A stretch of DNA of 64,000 bases from Terrimesophilobacter sp044464485. Lineage in GTDB: Bacteria > Actinomycetota > Actinomycetes > Actinomycetales > Microbacteriaceae. Position 1 is the first letter of the stretch. Each line of letters opens with the position of its first letter. Shown piece after piece: positions 1-7,807 of the stretch. The notes under the pieces are model-generated. The model was given only the letters and a program-made list of their open reading frames with translations, ran no database searches and was not told where the DNA came from. Where the stretch lies: the NCBI GenBank assembly GCA_044464485.1, contig JBIQLG010000010.1:12453-76452 (forward strand), read 5' to 3'. The translations under genes were made by a program, and so were the position numbers.

Positions 1-417
1 GCCGGCATGCAGGGGCAGCAACTGGTTGATCTTGAACGCGTAGCGCAAGGGGTGCGGCGAACTCACCTGCTTCAGGCAAATGGCATGCAAACCGGATCTC
101 ACGGCCAGAACCGCAGTCTCCGAAGTGCTCTCCACAATCGATTCGAGCACCGAGACGCCGATCTCCGCGAGCCGCGTATGCGTCAGGTGCTGCCCGGAGA
201 GGTCGAGCAGCCTCCAGCCCGGCGTGTAGCTTCCGTGGAACTCTTCGATCAGCGAAAGTTCCCGCAGGCTCTTGATGTAGCGGTACACCGTGCTGACCGG
301 AATGCCGAGGTCCGCGGCGAGCTCCTCGACGCTGACTTCGCCGGTCGCAGCGATCCGCACCATGATCGCGAGGCCGCGTTCAAAGGATGTGCGAGGTTCG
401 GGAAAACCGCTGACCAT
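1..417 (-). CDS. IclR-family transcriptional regulator (3' end cut by window edge)
   Basis: DNA-binding regulator; 139 residues are visible and the C-terminal effector domain continues beyond base 1. A winged helix-turn-helix lies at about residues 12-60 (motif GIPVSTVYRYIKSL). It is followed by the start of an IclR ligand-binding domain (ETAVLAVRSG, then LPLHAG at the edge, the usual first part of that domain). The ATG at 417 lies 4 bases after the TGA of the hutD-like gene on the same strand, so the two are probably co-transcribed. With HutD next door it probably controls a histidine- or amino-acid-degradation operon lying to the left. The family call is firm; the regulated pathway is inferred. 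Confidence 0.85.
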   Translation of the reverse strand, partial: MVSGFPEPRTSFERGLAIMVRIAATGEVSVEELAADLGIPVSTVYRYIKSLRELSLIEEFHGSYTPGWRLLDLSGQHLTHTRLAEIGVSVLESIVESTSETAVLAVRSGLHAICLKQVSSPHPLRYAFKINQLLPLHAG

Positions 418-421
418 GCAC

Positions 422-1066
422 TCAGCGTAGGCCAGGGCGGTCCGGCCGCGACAGCGCGTCGGCCGCACCCGCGACGGCGGCAATCGAGATGACCGCGACG
501 ACGCCGTCGGCGGTGATGGCGTGCTGGTGTGCCGCAGACCCCACCACGGTGTCGTAGCGCCCGAGGTCCACGGCGGCTGCGCGCTCGGACCCGGAGTCGG
601 CGGCGGGCCGGAGCGATGCCTGGCCATGCAGCACAACGCAGTATTGCGACCCCTGCATGAGCAGCGGGCGGCGGGCATCCACGTGTTCGATGGTCACGTC
701 GGCGCTCACGGTCCCGGTCCGGGCGATCAGGTTCAGGTCGCGAATCGGCCCGTGCGGAAGCGCTGCGCTCGTTTCGGCGCCGCCGTCGAACTCGAACGGC
801 CGGTACCGTTCCAGGTTCTCCACCCTGCCATCCACCGTGAGAGTGATCCCGGCCCCGTCGATGACGGTGAGGATCCTCGTCATCCCGGGGAAGGCCGAGA
901 ATGGGCCGGAGCTGTCGACATCCGCGATGCTGAGCCGCCAATCCCAGTCGTGCTCTGCCGGAATCCATCCTCCGGAGCTGGCGAGGCGCCTGCTCAGGAC
1001 CTGCCGAGTGACGCCACCGCCGTTGCGCCACGGCTCGGCGGTGAGGTTCTTCCACGCGATGACCAT
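422..1066 (-). CDS. hutD: HutD/Ves-family protein
   Basis: 214-residue cupin-fold protein of the HutD family, found with histidine-utilisation genes and of unknown biochemical role (a sensing or regulatory role has been proposed). The N terminus has the family signature of a Trp-rich start followed by PWRNGGGVTRQV at about residues 11-22. It continues with a WDWRLSIADVDSSGPFSAFP-type block at about residues 42-61 and an FDGG segment typical of the first cupin barrel. It starts at the ATG at 1066 and runs into the IclR gene with a 4-base gap. The M20 amidohydrolase is divergent, separated by about 190 bases that must carry promoters for both directions. Confidence 0.85.
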   Translation of the reverse strand: MVIAWKNLTAEPWRNGGGVTRQVLSRRLASSGGWIPAEHDWDWRLSIADVDSSGPFSAFPGMTRILTVIDGAGITLTVDGRVENLERYRPFEFDGGAETSAALPHGPIRDLNLIARTGTVSADVTIEHVDARRPLLMQGSQYCVVLHGQASLRPAADSGSERAAAVDLGRYDTVVGSAAHQHAITADGVVAVISIAAVAGAADALSRPDRPGLR

Positions 1067-1255
1067 TCCTGAATCAGCAAGGTCATCCCGGGGGTCGGTC
1101 ACCTGCCCAGAATACGGCGGCGTCGCGCAGTTCGTCCCCTGGTTCGCGTGCGGCGGGCGCGAGATTCCGGACGGTATCCTGAGGAGCGCGGGCCAAAGCC
1201 CGCAACGGATGCGGACGCTCACCCTCGGCTTCACCGGGTCGGCAGAAAGGCGCCA

Positions 1256-2536
1256 GTGCACATCACGGTCGTTAATTCGTTGCTGGGGGCCATCGACGAT
1301 ATTGGGCGGGATGCGCGCCGCGGCGGCTACTCGCGCCCCGTATATTCGGAGGCCGAACTGACCCTGCGGGAATGGTTCACCGCGGAGGCCACGGCGCGGG
1401 GGCTGGACGTTTCGACGGATGCGAACGGCATCATCTGGGCGTGGTGGGATCTGCCGAACGCCGCAGACGCGGGGGATGCGTCGCGCGAGGGTGCCCTCGT
1501 CACCGGCTCGCACCTGGATTCCGTCCCCGGCGGCGGTGCGTTCGACGGCCCGCTCGGTGTGGCCAGTGCTTTGGCCGCCTATGACCTGCTCGCGGCGAGG
1601 GAGGCGGCCGGCGAACTCCACCGCACCCGCGCCCTGGCGATCGCGGTGTTCCCGGAGGAAGAGGGTTCGCGCTTCGGCGTCGCCTGCCTCGGGTCGAGAC
1701 TGCTCGCCGGCGCGATCGATCCGGTCAGAGCCCTTGCGCTGCGCGACCGAGACGGAAACACGTTCGCGGACGTCGTCACCGCACAGGGCCTCGACCCCGA
1801 CCGCATGGGCAGGGACGACGCAACTCTCGCGCGCATCGGCCACTTCGTCGAACTGCACGTTGAGCAAGGCAGAGGGTTGAACTCGGAGGCGTACACCGAT
1901 CACGCGGGGCGCGGACCCGCCATCGCGGTGGGCAACAGCATCCTCGGGCACGGGCGCTGGCGGCTGAGGTTCACCGGTCAGGGCAACCACGCCGGCACGA
2001 CGCTCATGACCGACCGCGCCGACCCGATGGTTGCCGCCGCTCAGACCATCGTCGCCGTGCGCGCGATCGCCGCGGCTCAGAACGATGCCCGGGCGACGGT
2101 GGGTCGGATCGAACCCATCCCGGGCGGCACGAACGTGATTGCCTCCATCGTGGACATGTGGCTGGACGTGCGGCATCCGGATGATGCGATCACGGCTGCG
2201 CTCGTTGAGAAGATCCACCTCGATGCGCAGACCATCGCCGCCGCTGAGGGTTGCGCGGTGGAGCTCGTCGAGGAGTCGCTGTCGGGCACCGTGCACTTCG
2301 ATACGACGCTGACCCGGTCGCTCGTCGACTCGGTGCGCGGTCGGGTGCCGGATGCGCCGCTCCTGCCGACCGGCGCTGGACACGATGCCGGCGTGCTCGC
2401 CGCCGTCGTGCCGACGGGGATGATCTACGTGCGAAACCCGTCCGGCATCAGCCACTCGCCGGAAGAATTCGTGGAGGATGCCGATGCCGACGCTGGCGCG
2501 TTGGCGTTAGCGGAAGCGCTCGCTGACTTGCTCTAA
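1256..2536 (+). CDS. M20-family amidohydrolase (allantoate amidohydrolase / N-carbamoyl amino acid hydrolase type)
   Basis: Zinc-dependent amidase of the hydantoinase/carbamoylase branch of M20, 426 residues, the usual length. Visible signatures: TGSHLDSVPGGGAFDGPLG at about residues 83-101 (metal ligands H86 and D97), FPEEEGSRF at 132-140, HVEQG, and GAGHDAG near the C terminus. The GTG at 1256 is preferred over an ATG 108 bases upstream because AGAAAGG precedes it at proper spacing and the extra N-terminal residues are Arg-rich and unlike the family. In actinobacteria such genes often sit with hut genes, where they are annotated as allantoate amidohydrolase. The true substrate (N-formimino, N-formyl or N-carbamoyl amino acid) cannot be read from the sequence. 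It converges on the next gene with a 12-base gap. Confidence 0.85.
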   Translation: MHITVVNSLLGAIDDIGRDARRGGYSRPVYSEAELTLREWFTAEATARGLDVSTDANGIIWAWWDLPNAADAGDASREGALVTGSHLDSVPGGGAFDGPLGVASALAAYDLLAAREAAGELHRTRALAIAVFPEEEGSRFGVACLGSRLLAGAIDPVRALALRDRDGNTFADVVTAQGLDPDRMGRDDATLARIGHFVELHVEQGRGLNSEAYTDHAGRGPAIAVGNSILGHGRWRLRFTGQGNHAGTTLMTDRADPMVAAAQTIVAVRAIAAAQNDARATVGRIEPIPGGTNVIASIVDMWLDVRHPDDAITAALVEKIHLDAQTIAAAEGCAVELVEESLSGTVHFDTTLTRSLVDSVRGRVPDAPLLPTGAGHDAGVLAAVVPTGMIYVRNPSGISHSPEEFVEDADADAGALALAEALADLL

Positions 2537-2548
2537 GGGAGCGGTGCG

Positions 2549-3475
2549 CTACCCGCGGCGGAACACCTCGGCGGCGATGACGAGGTCCTCCCACGGCATC
2601 CCCGAACTCTTGAACACTCGAGTTCGCGTGCGATCGACCTCGACAGCGCCGGTCACCAGCTCGCGAATCGTCGAAACGTGATCGAGCGTGATGGCACCTT
2701 CGCCCACGGCCATCATGATGTCCCCGCCCTCGATCTGCACGTGGCCGAGATCCTCGACAATCACTTGCGAGCGAGCGATGAGCCCCGAGTCGAGTTCGCG
2801 CGCGTCGAGTTCGTGGCTGCCGACCGCCATGACGCACGAGTCGATGGGCGCCAGAGAACCGTCAAACACCGGCTCCCGCGCGGTTGTCGCCGCGACAATG
2901 AGCTGCGCATCCTTCACGTCATCCGCTGAGCCCACGATTGTGGGGATGCCCGATTCCGTGACCTGATCAGCAAGAACTTGCGCACGGTCCTTGTTGCGGG
3001 CGACCAGGGTGATGCGCTTGATGTCCCGGATCGAGCGCAGCGCCTCCACGTGACCCCACGCCTGCGGGCCGTAACCGAAGATGACCGTGTGCTCGCACTC
3101 TTCCGGCGCGAGCAGGTCGGCGGCGGCGGCCGACACCGCAGGCGTGCGCAGCGTCGTGAGGGCGACGCCGTCCATGATCGCGATCGGGGTCAGTGTTGGC
3201 GTGTCAAAGAGCAGGTAGTGGCCCTGAATACGTTCGAGCCCCAACTCCGGGTTCCCGGGCGCGACCGTCACGACCTTCACGCCGAGGAACTCCTCGCTCT
3301 GCGTCGGCATGAGCAGCACCTGGCCTTTGTGCACATTGTCGATGTGCTTGGGCAGATCCTTCGCGGGGTCGACGCCCGCGCGCAGGTTGCGGTGGTACGC
3401 CTTCACGGCGTCGCCGAAGCTCACGCGGCGGTACACCTCGTCGGCGGAAATCCAGGGAATCGTGGGGGTTGTCAT
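2549..3475 (-). CDS. Ornithine cyclodeaminase / mu-crystallin family protein, probable delta1-pyrroline-2-carboxylate reductase
   Basis: 308-residue NAD(P)-binding enzyme of the OCD/mu-crystallin family. The Rossmann segment is at about residues 127-150 (VIFGYGPQAWGHVEAL). Typical flanking blocks are GHYLLFDTPTLTPIAIMDG, LRTPAVSAAAADLL and a late MAVGSHELDARELD. The start at 3475 overlaps the upstream proline racemase-family gene by 4 bases (ATGA), so the two are translationally coupled. Members encoded beside proline racemase-superfamily enzymes commonly reduce delta1-pyrroline-2-carboxylate to L-proline in trans/cis-3-hydroxyproline degradation. That role is inferred here from the partner and from the hydroxyproline genes that follow. 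An ornithine or alanine dehydrogenase-like role is not excluded. Confidence 0.85.
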   Translation of the reverse strand: MTTPTIPWISADEVYRRVSFGDAVKAYHRNLRAGVDPAKDLPKHIDNVHKGQVLLMPTQSEEFLGVKVVTVAPGNPELGLERIQGHYLLFDTPTLTPIAIMDGVALTTLRTPAVSAAAADLLAPEECEHTVIFGYGPQAWGHVEALRSIRDIKRITLVARNKDRAQVLADQVTESGIPTIVGSADDVKDAQLIVAATTAREPVFDGSLAPIDSCVMAVGSHELDARELDSGLIARSQVIVEDLGHVQIEGGDIMMAVGEGAITLDHVSTIRELVTGAVEVDRTRTRVFKSSGMPWEDLVIAAEVFRRG

Positions 3476-4485
3476 CGCAGTACAAATCCTGTTCCGACCG
3501 GATCGGTCTCGTCTAGGGTGAACGTGTGAGTGCCGGTGAGGTAGGCCATACCCTCCACCTCGGGAATGATCGATCCCGCGGTTGAGCCGGCGCGAAAGCG
3601 GCCGAGAAAGCGTGTGTCGACGATGGAGTCGTGAGTGAGAGTCTGGCCTTCGCTGAGTCGTCCGGAGTGCGCAAGCAAGGCCAGCCGCGCGCCGGTTCCC
3701 GAGCCGCACGGCGATCGGTCGACCTCCCCGTCAGCGAAGACGGTGACGTTGCGCTGATGCACGCCGTCGGCGGTGTCGCCGAGGTCGTCGAAGAGAATCG
3801 TGCCGTAGATGCCGCTCAGGCGCTCGTCTGCCGCGTGGTGCGCCACCGGATGTTCGTTGAGCAGCCACTTGATTTCCCGACCAATCGCGATGAGCTCGCT
3901 GTAATCCTCCGGCCTCACTTCCAGACCAACGGATGCTGCGCTCACCGAGGCGTAAATCGCCCCGCTGAAGCTCACATCAGCGGTCACCGGTCCGCGCGAG
4001 GTCTCGAGCTCGAGCGAGGTTGCGACGACGTGGCTCTCGACGTTTTCGAACACGACATTGCGGATGACGCCGTCCGTGCTGTGCACGCGTGCTTCCACGC
4101 GACCGGACGGAACGTCGATCGTCACAACGGTTACACCGTCGGGTTCGGCCTTCACCAGACCGGATGAGACCGCCCAAACACCCAGTGCGATGGTGCCGTG
4201 GCCGCACGCAGTGGAGTATCCGTCCTTGTGCCAGAAGAGCACCCCGAGGTCGGCACCGTCATCATCCGGAGGGACAATGAATCCGCCGTACATGTCCGCG
4301 TGGCCGCGAGGCTCCTGGCACAGCAGTTGACGCATCCGGTCGAATTCAGGTGAATTCTGCGCGGAAACCCGCTTGTGGGCTACGGTGTTGCCCGCAAGCT
4401 CAGGCACCGAGTCATGCACGATCCGGAATGGCTCGCCCGCGGTGTGAAAGTCCGTGGTGGTTACCGGAGTTGTAATATGCCACAT
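3472..4485 (-). CDS. Proline racemase-superfamily enzyme (trans-3-hydroxyproline dehydratase-like or epimerase)
   Basis: 337-residue proline racemase fold. Both catalytic positions are cysteine: C94 in TACGHGT and C260 in DRSPCGSGTGA. The N-terminal DFHTAGEPFRIV block resembles the trans-3-hydroxy-L-proline dehydratase clade. Characterised dehydratases of that clade usually have Thr at the second catalytic position, so activity is ambiguous between dehydratase and 4-hydroxyproline epimerase/proline racemase. The OCD-family partner, overlapping by 4 bases, argues for a 3-hydroxyproline route. No Shine-Dalgarno sits at normal spacing before the ATG. A TANNNT box (TACCAT) lies 6 bases upstream on this strand, which suggests a leaderless transcript. 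A 15-base palindrome overlaps the start codon. Confidence 0.85.
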   Translation of the reverse strand: MWHITTPVTTTDFHTAGEPFRIVHDSVPELAGNTVAHKRVSAQNSPEFDRMRQLLCQEPRGHADMYGGFIVPPDDDGADLGVLFWHKDGYSTACGHGTIALGVWAVSSGLVKAEPDGVTVVTIDVPSGRVEARVHSTDGVIRNVVFENVESHVVATSLELETSRGPVTADVSFSGAIYASVSAASVGLEVRPEDYSELIAIGREIKWLLNEHPVAHHAADERLSGIYGTILFDDLGDTADGVHQRNVTVFADGEVDRSPCGSGTGARLALLAHSGRLSEGQTLTHDSIVDTRFLGRFRAGSTAGSIIPEVEGMAYLTGTHTFTLDETDPVGTGFVLR

Positions 4486-4488
4486 ATT
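4474..4488. promoter_or_regulatory. Candidate GntR-type operator between divergent genes
   Basis: AATATGCCACATATT is a perfect 6+3+6 inverted repeat. It overlaps the start codon of the minus-strand proline racemase-family gene. On the plus strand it also overlaps a possible -10 box (TATTAG, 4485-4490, with TTACCG at 4461-4466, 18-base spacer) for the enolase-superfamily gene. A near-identical palindrome lies at 11325-11339. Binding by the GntR regulator encoded at 5757-6431 is an inference. Confidence 0.5.
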
Positions 4489-4544
4489 AGGATGGTATCC
4501 GACCCTCCACTGAACCAGCCAGTCGCTGGGCGAAAGGCCGCGAG

Positions 4545-5660
4545 ATGAAAATCACCTCCGTGGATTGCTTCGGCTACGACCTGAACTACGCCCATGGCGA
4601 ATACGTCATGTCGGGCAGTCGTGCTGCGACGACGGAGGTCGGCACTCTCGTTCGACTGCGCACCGACGAGGGCCTCGAGGGCTGGGGTGAAATCACACCC
4701 CTCGGAAACCGGTACCTGCCCACCCACTGGGCGGAAGTGCGCGCAGCGCTCCACACGCTCGCACCCGCGATCATCGGCTGCGACCCCACAAATATTTCGT
4801 CGGTGAAGCGCGCCATGGATCGCGAACTTCTGGGCGGGGGTTACGCCAAGTCGGCGGTGGATGTCGCCTGCTGGGACATCCTGGGCAAGGTTGCGGGCCT
4901 GCCGATCTCAACTCTCCTCGGCGGTGTCCTCCAGGAGGACTTCCCGCTGTACGAGGCGGTGCCGCTGCGCTCGCCTCAGGAAATGGCGGAGTTCGTCGTC
5001 GAGCGGCAGAATGCCGGCATCCATCGGTTTCAACTCAAGGTCGGAAATGATCCGCACGAGGATGCCGCGCGCACGCGCGCGGTCGTGGACGTGGCGCAAC
5101 AGCAGAGCATCATCGTTGCGGATTCGAACGGCGGATGGAACCTTCGCGCGGCGCAAATCGCCCTCAAGGAATTGGCGGGGCTTCCGGTCTTCATCGAGCA
5201 ACCGTGCCGCGAAACGAGTGATTGCGCATTCGTGATGCGGCACAGCGATCTGCCGCTCGTGCTCGACGAATCGATCCTTGACTCCACTGATGTGTTTCGC
5301 GCCAAGAACGAGGCGGGCGCGGTGTCGATCAACATCAAGGTCAGTCGCGTCGGTGGACTCACGGAGGCGGCGCGAATGCGCGACCTCATGCAAGAGCTGG
5401 ACATGCTCGTTTCCGTCGAGGACACCTGGGGCGGCGACATCGTCACCGCGACCGTGAGCCACCTCGCGGCCAGCACTCGCCCGGAGAATTTCCAGAACGC
5501 GTCGTTTATGAACGACTGGACTGACGGGCACGTCGCCGGGTACGCGCCGAAGTCCGTCGACGGTCGCGGCTCGGCACCGACCGCACCTGGCCTCGGTATC
5601 GAAGTTTCCTCTGCACGTCTCGAAGAAGTGTTTTCGTTCGACTATCGCGGGGCGAGATAA
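4545..5660 (+). CDS. Enolase-superfamily (MR/MLE) enzyme, probable cis-3-hydroxy-L-proline dehydratase or related epimerase
   Basis: 371 residues with a capping domain and a (beta/alpha)7-beta barrel. Likely acid/base lysines are K165 (FQLKVG) and K265 (NIKVSRVGGL). Metal ligands are D193 (VADSNGGW), E218 (FIEQP) and D241 (VLDES). A lysine on each barrel face fits members that racemise or dehydrate amino acid derivatives. In hydroxyproline clusters this subgroup includes cis-3-hydroxy-L-proline dehydratase, whose product is reduced by an OCD-family reductase like the one at 2549-3475. The start is the ATG at 4545 after GAAAGG. It is divergent from the proline racemase-family gene with about 60 bases between starts. 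A proline-betaine-type epimerase is an alternative. Confidence 0.75.
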   Translation: MKITSVDCFGYDLNYAHGEYVMSGSRAATTEVGTLVRLRTDEGLEGWGEITPLGNRYLPTHWAEVRAALHTLAPAIIGCDPTNISSVKRAMDRELLGGGYAKSAVDVACWDILGKVAGLPISTLLGGVLQEDFPLYEAVPLRSPQEMAEFVVERQNAGIHRFQLKVGNDPHEDAARTRAVVDVAQQQSIIVADSNGGWNLRAAQIALKELAGLPVFIEQPCRETSDCAFVMRHSDLPLVLDESILDSTDVFRAKNEAGAVSINIKVSRVGGLTEAARMRDLMQELDMLVSVEDTWGGDIVTATVSHLAASTRPENFQNASFMNDWTDGHVAGYAPKSVDGRGSAPTAPGLGIEVSSARLEEVFSFDYRGAR

Positions 5661-5689
5661 GCATTGCGTATTGTCCGCCGAGTGGATCG

Positions 5690-5712
5690 GATATGTCACG
5701 TACTATAGTGCG
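5690..5712. promoter_or_regulatory. Possible operator/promoter region upstream of the GntR gene
   Basis: Bases 5690-5704 match the 4474 palindrome at 9 of 12 arm positions, with the same central A. They overlap an imperfect inverted repeat at 5699-5712 (CGtACTATAGTgCG), which contains TACTAT, a possible -10. No well-spaced -35 was found. The position, just before the regulator gene, would fit autoregulation; the match is weak. Confidence 0.3.
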
Positions 5713-5756
5713 ATCACAACCGACGGCACGTGAGCGGCGCGAGAGGTCCGGTTCCG

Positions 5757-6431
5757 ATGGATATGACAGTTTCGAGTATTCGCAAAGTTGACAAGGTCGC
5801 GAGTCTGCGCGAGCGTATCCGCGAGACCCTGGCGTCGGCCATCGTCTCCGGCGAGCTGGCCCCCGGCGCGATGGTGACGGTTCCGCTTCTCGCCGCTGAA
5901 TTTGAAGTGTCTGCGACGCCGGTGCGCGAAGCGATGCTCGACCTCGAGCAGCGCGGCTTTGTGCAGTCGGTCGCCAACAAGGGTTTCCGTGTCACCGAGG
6001 TGAGCCGAAAGGATCTCGAGGAGATCATCGAAATCCGGACTCTGCTCGAGGGGCCCGTCATGGCACAGCTCTCCACGGTGATTTCCGCGGAAGAGATGCC
6101 GAAGTGGCGTCACTTGGCCGATCTCATCAGCCAGCACGCGGATGACGGAAATCTGACGGAGTTTCTGGAGTTTGATCGCGAATTTCATCTCGGCCTCATC
6201 GGACTGCACGGCAACAGCAGGCTGGTGGCCCTCGTGAAGGAACTGCGTTCCCAAACGAGGATGGTGGGGCTCGCGAAAATGACCAATACTCCTGAACTGA
6301 GCAAGTCGGGCAGAGAGCATCACGAGATGCTGGACCTCATCGAAAAAGGGGACGGAGTAGCGTTGCAAGCACTCATGGCCAGCCACTTCGCTCACGTATT
6401 GGCGTGGTGGGGTCCGAGTCCAGAACGTTAA
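5757..6431 (+). CDS. GntR-family (FCD domain) transcriptional regulator
   Basis: 224-residue regulator. The N-terminal winged helix-turn-helix is at about residues 14-75 (LRERIRETLASAIVSGEL, then VSATPVREAMLDLEQRGF). The C-terminal all-helical FCD ligand domain keeps the metal-site pattern: Asp and His in FDREFH, His in REHHEM, and His in MASHFAH. The ATG at 5757 is preferred over the GTG at 5730 because AGAGG lies about 10 bases before it. It sits between the enolase-superfamily gene and the ABC importer of the hydroxyproline cluster, so it is the likely local repressor, responding to a hydroxyproline-derived ligand. Candidate operators are at 4474, 5690, 6463 and 11325. Confidence 0.9.
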   Translation: MDMTVSSIRKVDKVASLRERIRETLASAIVSGELAPGAMVTVPLLAAEFEVSATPVREAMLDLEQRGFVQSVANKGFRVTEVSRKDLEEIIEIRTLLEGPVMAQLSTVISAEEMPKWRHLADLISQHADDGNLTEFLEFDREFHLGLIGLHGNSRLVALVKELRSQTRMVGLAKMTNTPELSKSGREHHEMLDLIEKGDGVALQALMASHFAHVLAWWGPSPER

Positions 6432-6447
6432 GGACGTATAACGAAGG

Positions 6448-6481
6448 TTGACCCTCGTCAGTAAAATGTCATATTGTACAA
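6448..6481 (+). promoter_or_regulatory. Promoter of the liv-type ABC operon with overlapping palindrome
   Basis: TTGACC at 6448-6453, an 18-base spacer and TATTGT at 6472-6477 form a sigma70-like promoter upstream of the solute-binding-protein gene. The -10 box overlaps the 8-base palindrome TTGTACAA (6474-6481). Bases 6463-6477 are a weak match (8 of 12 arm positions) to the 4474 operator. Repressor occlusion of the -10 box is inferred. Confidence 0.5.
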
Positions 6482-6557
6482 AAAGCAAAGTGTGCGAGCG
6501 CGGACTTCGGACCGTCTGCACCCCGGCACATTTTCCCCATCAAAGGAGAGGCAGAAA

Positions 6558-7724
6558 ATGAAATTCCGTAAGCGCACGTTAGGAATGCTGGGTGTAGCCA
6601 CAGCAGTCCTGCTCGCGACATCCGCCTGCAGCGGCGGATTACTCGGTGGTGGCGACAGTGGCGACAGCGACGCCGGCCCCATCAAATTCGGCATGATCGT
6701 TCCCACCTCCGGCAGCAGCGCCCCCACCGGCGCCAGCATGGCCAACGGTGCTCAGATGGCCGTAGACGAGATCAACAAGGCCGGCGGAGTGCTCGACCGC
6801 AAAATCGAACTCCAGATCGCTGACGGCGCATGCGATGCGCAGCAGGCGGTAGCAAGTGCCAACAAGCTCGTGTCGAGTGGCGTCGTTATCTCCGTCGGCG
6901 GATACTGCTCCGGCGCAACCCTCCCGACCCTGCCGATCTTCAACAAGGCCGGCATCCCGATGATCATCCCCGCTGCGAACTCGCAGGACCTTGTCAAAGA
7001 GGGCCTCAAGAACGTGTTCCTCATCAACGGAACCGGTCTGCAGCAGTCGACCGCAGCGCTGACCTTCATCAAGAAGCAGGGATACAAGTCGGTTGCCCTC
7101 GTCGATGACAACACGAGCTACTCGGTGGACATCACGACGGAAACCAAAAAGCAGATCGAGGCGGATGGCGCAGCGAAGGTTGTGCTCAAGACGTCCGTCA
7201 ACGCCGGTGAGAGCGACTACTCCTCCGTCGTGCGCGACATCATGGGTTCCGGTGCAGACCTGCTCTACTGGACCGGTTACTACCAGGAGGGTGGCCTGAT
7301 CATCGACCAGCTCAAGAAAGCTGGTTACACGGGTGACATCATGGTTGCGGATGGCAGCGCCGACCCGACGCTTGCCACCATTGCCGGTGCTGCAGCCGAG
7401 GGTGTCTACGCCACGATGACCCCGACGCCCAACACCATCAAGGGTGCAGAGGACTGGATCGCGGACTACAAGAAGCAGTTCGGTGACGACCCGAAGCCGT
7501 ACTCGACGCAGTCCTATGACGCAGTTCGTCTTGCTGCTGCCGCGATCAAGGCCGCGGGCAACACGAAGACCGACGATGTCATCAAGGCTCTGGAGGGCAT
7601 CAAGGACTTCAAGGCGTTCTCCGGCCCGCTCTCCTTCACCAAGGAGCACACTCTGGCCAGTGGTGGATTCGTCATCCTCGTGATGAAGGACGGCGACTTC
7701 CAGCTGTACGACAACCTCCAGTAA
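6558..7724 (+). CDS. Branched-chain amino acid-type ABC transporter substrate-binding lipoprotein
   Basis: 388-residue periplasmic-binding-protein-like lipoprotein (LivJ/LivK type). A signal peptide ends in LLATSAC, so the mature protein is lipid-anchored at a Cys followed by a Gly/Asp/Ser-rich linker. The type I binding fold begins KFGMIVPTSGSSAPTGASM and keeps the family's early ADGACDAQQAV block. The ATG at 6558 follows AAAGGAGAGG, a strong ribosome site; longer upstream starts are not needed. First gene of a five-gene importer. Its place in the hydroxyproline cluster suggests proline, hydroxyproline or a betaine as ligand, not branched-chain amino acids. A strong hairpin follows the stop codon. 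Confidence 0.93.
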   Translation: MKFRKRTLGMLGVATAVLLATSACSGGLLGGGDSGDSDAGPIKFGMIVPTSGSSAPTGASMANGAQMAVDEINKAGGVLDRKIELQIADGACDAQQAVASANKLVSSGVVISVGGYCSGATLPTLPIFNKAGIPMIIPAANSQDLVKEGLKNVFLINGTGLQQSTAALTFIKKQGYKSVALVDDNTSYSVDITTETKKQIEADGAAKVVLKTSVNAGESDYSSVVRDIMGSGADLLYWTGYYQEGGLIIDQLKKAGYTGDIMVADGSADPTLATIAGAAAEGVYATMTPTPNTIKGAEDWIADYKKQFGDDPKPYSTQSYDAVRLAAAAIKAAGNTKTDDVIKALEGIKDFKAFSGPLSFTKEHTLASGGFVILVMKDGDFQLYDNLQ

Positions 7725-7735
7725 CAACTGATGGC

Positions 7736-7775
7736 GGATGCCGTGGTCGGCGCGCCAGCATCGACCACGGCATCC
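7736..7775 (+). terminator. Perfect 14-bp hairpin after the solute-binding-protein gene
   Basis: GGATGCCGTGGTCG (7736-7749) and its exact reverse complement (7762-7775) flank a 12-base loop, starting 11 bases after the stop codon. No T-tract follows and the permease gene starts 32 bases later. It therefore probably acts as a partial terminator or an RNA-stabilising stem, giving more binding protein than permease. Confidence 0.6.
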
Positions 7776-7807
7776 CGTCGCCTTCACTGCAACGGAGCAG
7801 GCTTCCC

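Noticed and set aside
422..2455. 677-codon minus-strand frame covering the M20 gene and HutD
   Set aside because: Only the last 215 codons (HutD) are real; the upstream part is antisense to the M20 gene and has no start signal.
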